Of a stretch of 64,000 nucleotides of DNA, positions 62,375-64,000 are shown piece after piece. Each line of letters begins with the position of its first letter. Within the stretch, counting starts at the first letter, position 1. Under the pieces are notes generated by a model. The model ran no database searches. It saw only the letters and a program-made list of their open reading frames with translations, and had not been told where the DNA came from. The DNA is taken from the NCBI RefSeq assembly GCF_021026315.1, contig NZ_JAJNCX010000008.1, forward strand, positions 1 to 64,000, written 5' to 3'. The DNA is from Rhizobium sp. C4 (lineage in GTDB: Bacteria; Pseudomonadota; Alphaproteobacteria; Rhizobiales; Rhizobiaceae). Made by a program: the position numbers and the translations under genes.

Positions 62375-64000
62375 ATGACCCTATTCGACGGCGTTGCGAC
62401 GCCGCTTGGCAACGCGCTTCAAAAGCGCGGCTACAGCCAGTTGACACCTGTTCAGGAAGCAATGCTCGCTTCCGACCTGCAGGGCCGCGACGCCCTCGTT
62501 TCCGCCCGGACCGGCTCCGGCAAGACCGTTGCCTTCGGCATCTCCATCGCGCCCGACATCCTGGGCGAGAGCCGCCTCTTCGGCCCGGCGGAGGCGCCGC
62601 TTGCGCTCGCCATTGCGCCGACGCGCGAGCTTGCCGTCCAGGTCGCCAGTGAACTCGAATGGCTCTATGGCGAAACCGGTGCGGTGATTGCCACCTGCGT
62701 CGGCGGCATGGATACGCGGAAAGAACGCCGCGCGCTGGAGCGCGGATGCCATATCGTTGTCGGCACGCCGGGGCGTCTGCGCGACCATATCACCCGCAAC
62801 GCGCTTGACCTCTCCAACCTCGCCGCCGTCGTGCTGGACGAGGCCGACGAGATGCTGGACCTCGGCTTCCGCGACGACCTCGAATTCATCCTCGGCACGT
62901 CGCCGACCGAACGCCGCACGCTGATGTTCTCGGCCACCGTGCCGAAGTCGATTGCGGCGCTCGCCAAGAGCTACCAGCGCGACGCGCTGCGCATCACCAC
63001 GTCGGCAGAAGAAATGCAGCACACCGATATCGAATATCGCGCGCTGCTGTGCACCGGCCATGACCGCGAAAACGCCATTCTCAACACGCTGCGCTATTAC
63101 GATGCGGCCAGCGCAATCGTCTTCTGCTCGACGCGCGCCGCTGTCGCGCATCTGACGGCGCGCTTTTCCAATCGCGGCTTCCCGGCCGTGTCGCTTTCGG
63201 GTGAACTCTCGCAGAGCGAACGCAGTCATGCGCTGCAGGCCATGCGCGACGGACGCGCCCGCGTCTGTATCGCGACTGACGTTGCCGCGCGCGGCATCGA
63301 CCTGCCGAGCCTCGAACTCGTCGTCCATGCCGACCTGCCGACCAATGCCGAAACGCTGAAGCATCGCAGCGGCCGCACGGGTCGCGCCGGCCGCAAGGGC
63401 GTTTCCGCCCTCATCGTGCCGCTGGCCGCCCGCCGCAAGGCCGAGCGCCTGCTCGACGCCGCCGGTATCCAGGCCGAATGGGCCAACCCGCCGACTGCCG
63501 CCGCCATCCTGAAGCGCGACGACGAACGGCTCATCTCCGACCCGGAACTGAGCATTGCCGTCGACGCGGACGACCGCGAAATGATCGCAAGCCTCATCGA
63601 AGCGCATGGCGCCGAGAAGATCGCCGCCGCCTATATCCGCCATTTCCGCTCAACGCGCTTTGCGCCGGAAGACATCCAGGAAATGGCCGTCTACGCGCCG
63701 AAGACCCGCGAGGCCAGAGAAGGCACGCGTGAACGCCGCACGTCGGATTTCGAGGCGCAACCCGCCCGCGCCCGCGAAGACTTTGACGAAAGCGTCTGGT
63801 TCTCGCTCTCGGTCGGCCGCAAGCAGAATGCCGAGCCTCGCTGGCTCATCCCCATGCTCTGCCGCGCCGGCAATATCGGCAAGCGCGACATCGGCTCGAT
63901 CAAGATGCAGCCCAGCGAAACCTATGTCGAGATCCACGCCAGCGCCGCCGATGGCTTCCTCGCCTCGCTCGGCCCGAAGATGATGATCGAAGACAAGCTT
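62375..64000 (+). CDS. DEAD-box RNA helicase, DbpA-like (3' end beyond window)
   Basis: The first 542 codons of an ATP-dependent RNA helicase are present; the gene runs off the right edge. Motifs appear in order: Q motif SQLTPVQ (21-27), motif I ARTGSGKT (44-51), VGTPGRL, DEAD (155-158), SAT (186-188), IATDVAARGID (about 299-309) and HRSGRTGRAGR (about 330-340). Residues from about 465 (GRKQNAEPRWLIPMLCRAGN) resemble the DbpA RNA-binding domain, suggesting a role in 50S ribosome assembly. The ATG at 62375 is the first fitting the family N terminus; its ribosome site is weak. Confidence 0.9.
   Translation, partial: MTLFDGVATPLGNALQKRGYSQLTPVQEAMLASDLQGRDALVSARTGSGKTVAFGISIAPDILGESRLFGPAEAPLALAIAPTRELAVQVASELEWLYGETGAVIATCVGGMDTRKERRALERGCHIVVGTPGRLRDHITRNALDLSNLAAVVLDEADEMLDLGFRDDLEFILGTSPTERRTLMFSATVPKSIAALAKSYQRDALRITTSAEEMQHTDIEYRALLCTGHDRENAILNTLRYYDAASAIVFCSTRAAVAHLTARFSNRGFPAVSLSGELSQSERSHALQAMRDGRARVCIATDVAARGIDLPSLELVVHADLPTNAETLKHRSGRTGRAGRKGVSALIVPLAARRKAERLLDAAGIQAEWANPPTAAAILKRDDERLISDPELSIAVDADDREMIASLIEAHGAEKIAAAYIRHFRSTRFAPEDIQEMAVYAPKTREAREGTRERRTSDFEAQPARAREDFDESVWFSLSVGRKQNAEPRWLIPMLCRAGNIGKRDIGSIKMQPSETYVEIHASAADGFLASLGPKMMIEDKL

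Overview
The window is about 62% GC, densely packed, and reads as a catabolic region of an alphaproteobacterium of the Rhizobiaceae (Rhizobium/Agrobacterium/Shinella/Ensifer type). The evidence is the gene order of the rhamnose locus (rhaRSTPQUK divergent from rhaD-rhaI, as described for Rhizobium leguminosarum), RIME-like intergenic palindromes, many ATGA-coupled operons, and six complete ABC importers. No tRNA, rRNA, CRISPR array, insertion sequence or phage gene was seen.

Layout. 1-4.4 kb (minus strand): a polyamine/iron-class ABC importer with a Tat-exported binding protein. 4.4-9.3 kb (plus): a FadR-type GntR regulator followed by mannonate dehydratase, uronate isomerase and fructuronate reductase, the upper hexuronate pathway. 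9.3-16.5 kb (minus): rhaK, rhaU, rhaQ, rhaP, rhaT, rhaS and the DeoR-type rhaR. 16.6-20.2 kb (plus): rhaD and rhaI. 20.3-27.3 kb (plus): an ArsR-type regulator with a large unknown C-terminal region, a GH51 arabinofuranosidase and a MalFGK-type importer. 27.5-31 kb: a class III aminotransferase and a glutamine-synthetase-like ligase, probably for putrescine or another amine, then a small lipocalin. 31-33.7 kb: an SDR, a DUF2254 membrane protein, and a fluoride riboswitch controlling crcB.

33.7-38.3 kb (minus): 5-oxoprolinase subunits pxpA, pxpC and pxpB interleaved with biotin carboxylase, a normal biotin carrier and a second carrier-like protein whose biotinyl lysine is replaced. 38.4-45.3 kb: a XylX-like sugar-acid dehydratase divergent from a galactofuranose-type importer (ytfQRT-yjfF) and its GntR regulator. 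45.3-49 kb: a GGDEF protein and an orphan molybdenum hydroxylase large subunit. 49-52.3 kb (minus): RIME palindromes and a cobalamin-riboswitch-controlled btuDFC operon. 52.4-54.9 kb: two divergent COG0523 GTPases separated by two Zur-like palindromes, plus a small unknown partner. 54.9-62.2 kb: a LacI regulator divergent from an unidentified sugar operon (Gfo/Idh/MocA dehydrogenase, isomerase/epimerase, MalEFGK-type importer). 62.4 kb to the end: a DbpA-like DEAD-box helicase cut by the window edge.

Most of the region is a row of self-contained sugar modules, each with a local regulator (GntR, DeoR, ArsR, GntR, LacI), an importer and the first catabolic enzymes. Four binding-protein genes are followed by hairpins before the rest of their transporter, which would explain excess binding protein. 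The least understood parts are the oxoprolinase plus biotin-carboxylase cluster, the ArsR-fusion/arabinofuranosidase module with its symmetric palindrome, and the Zur-box-linked GTPase pair.
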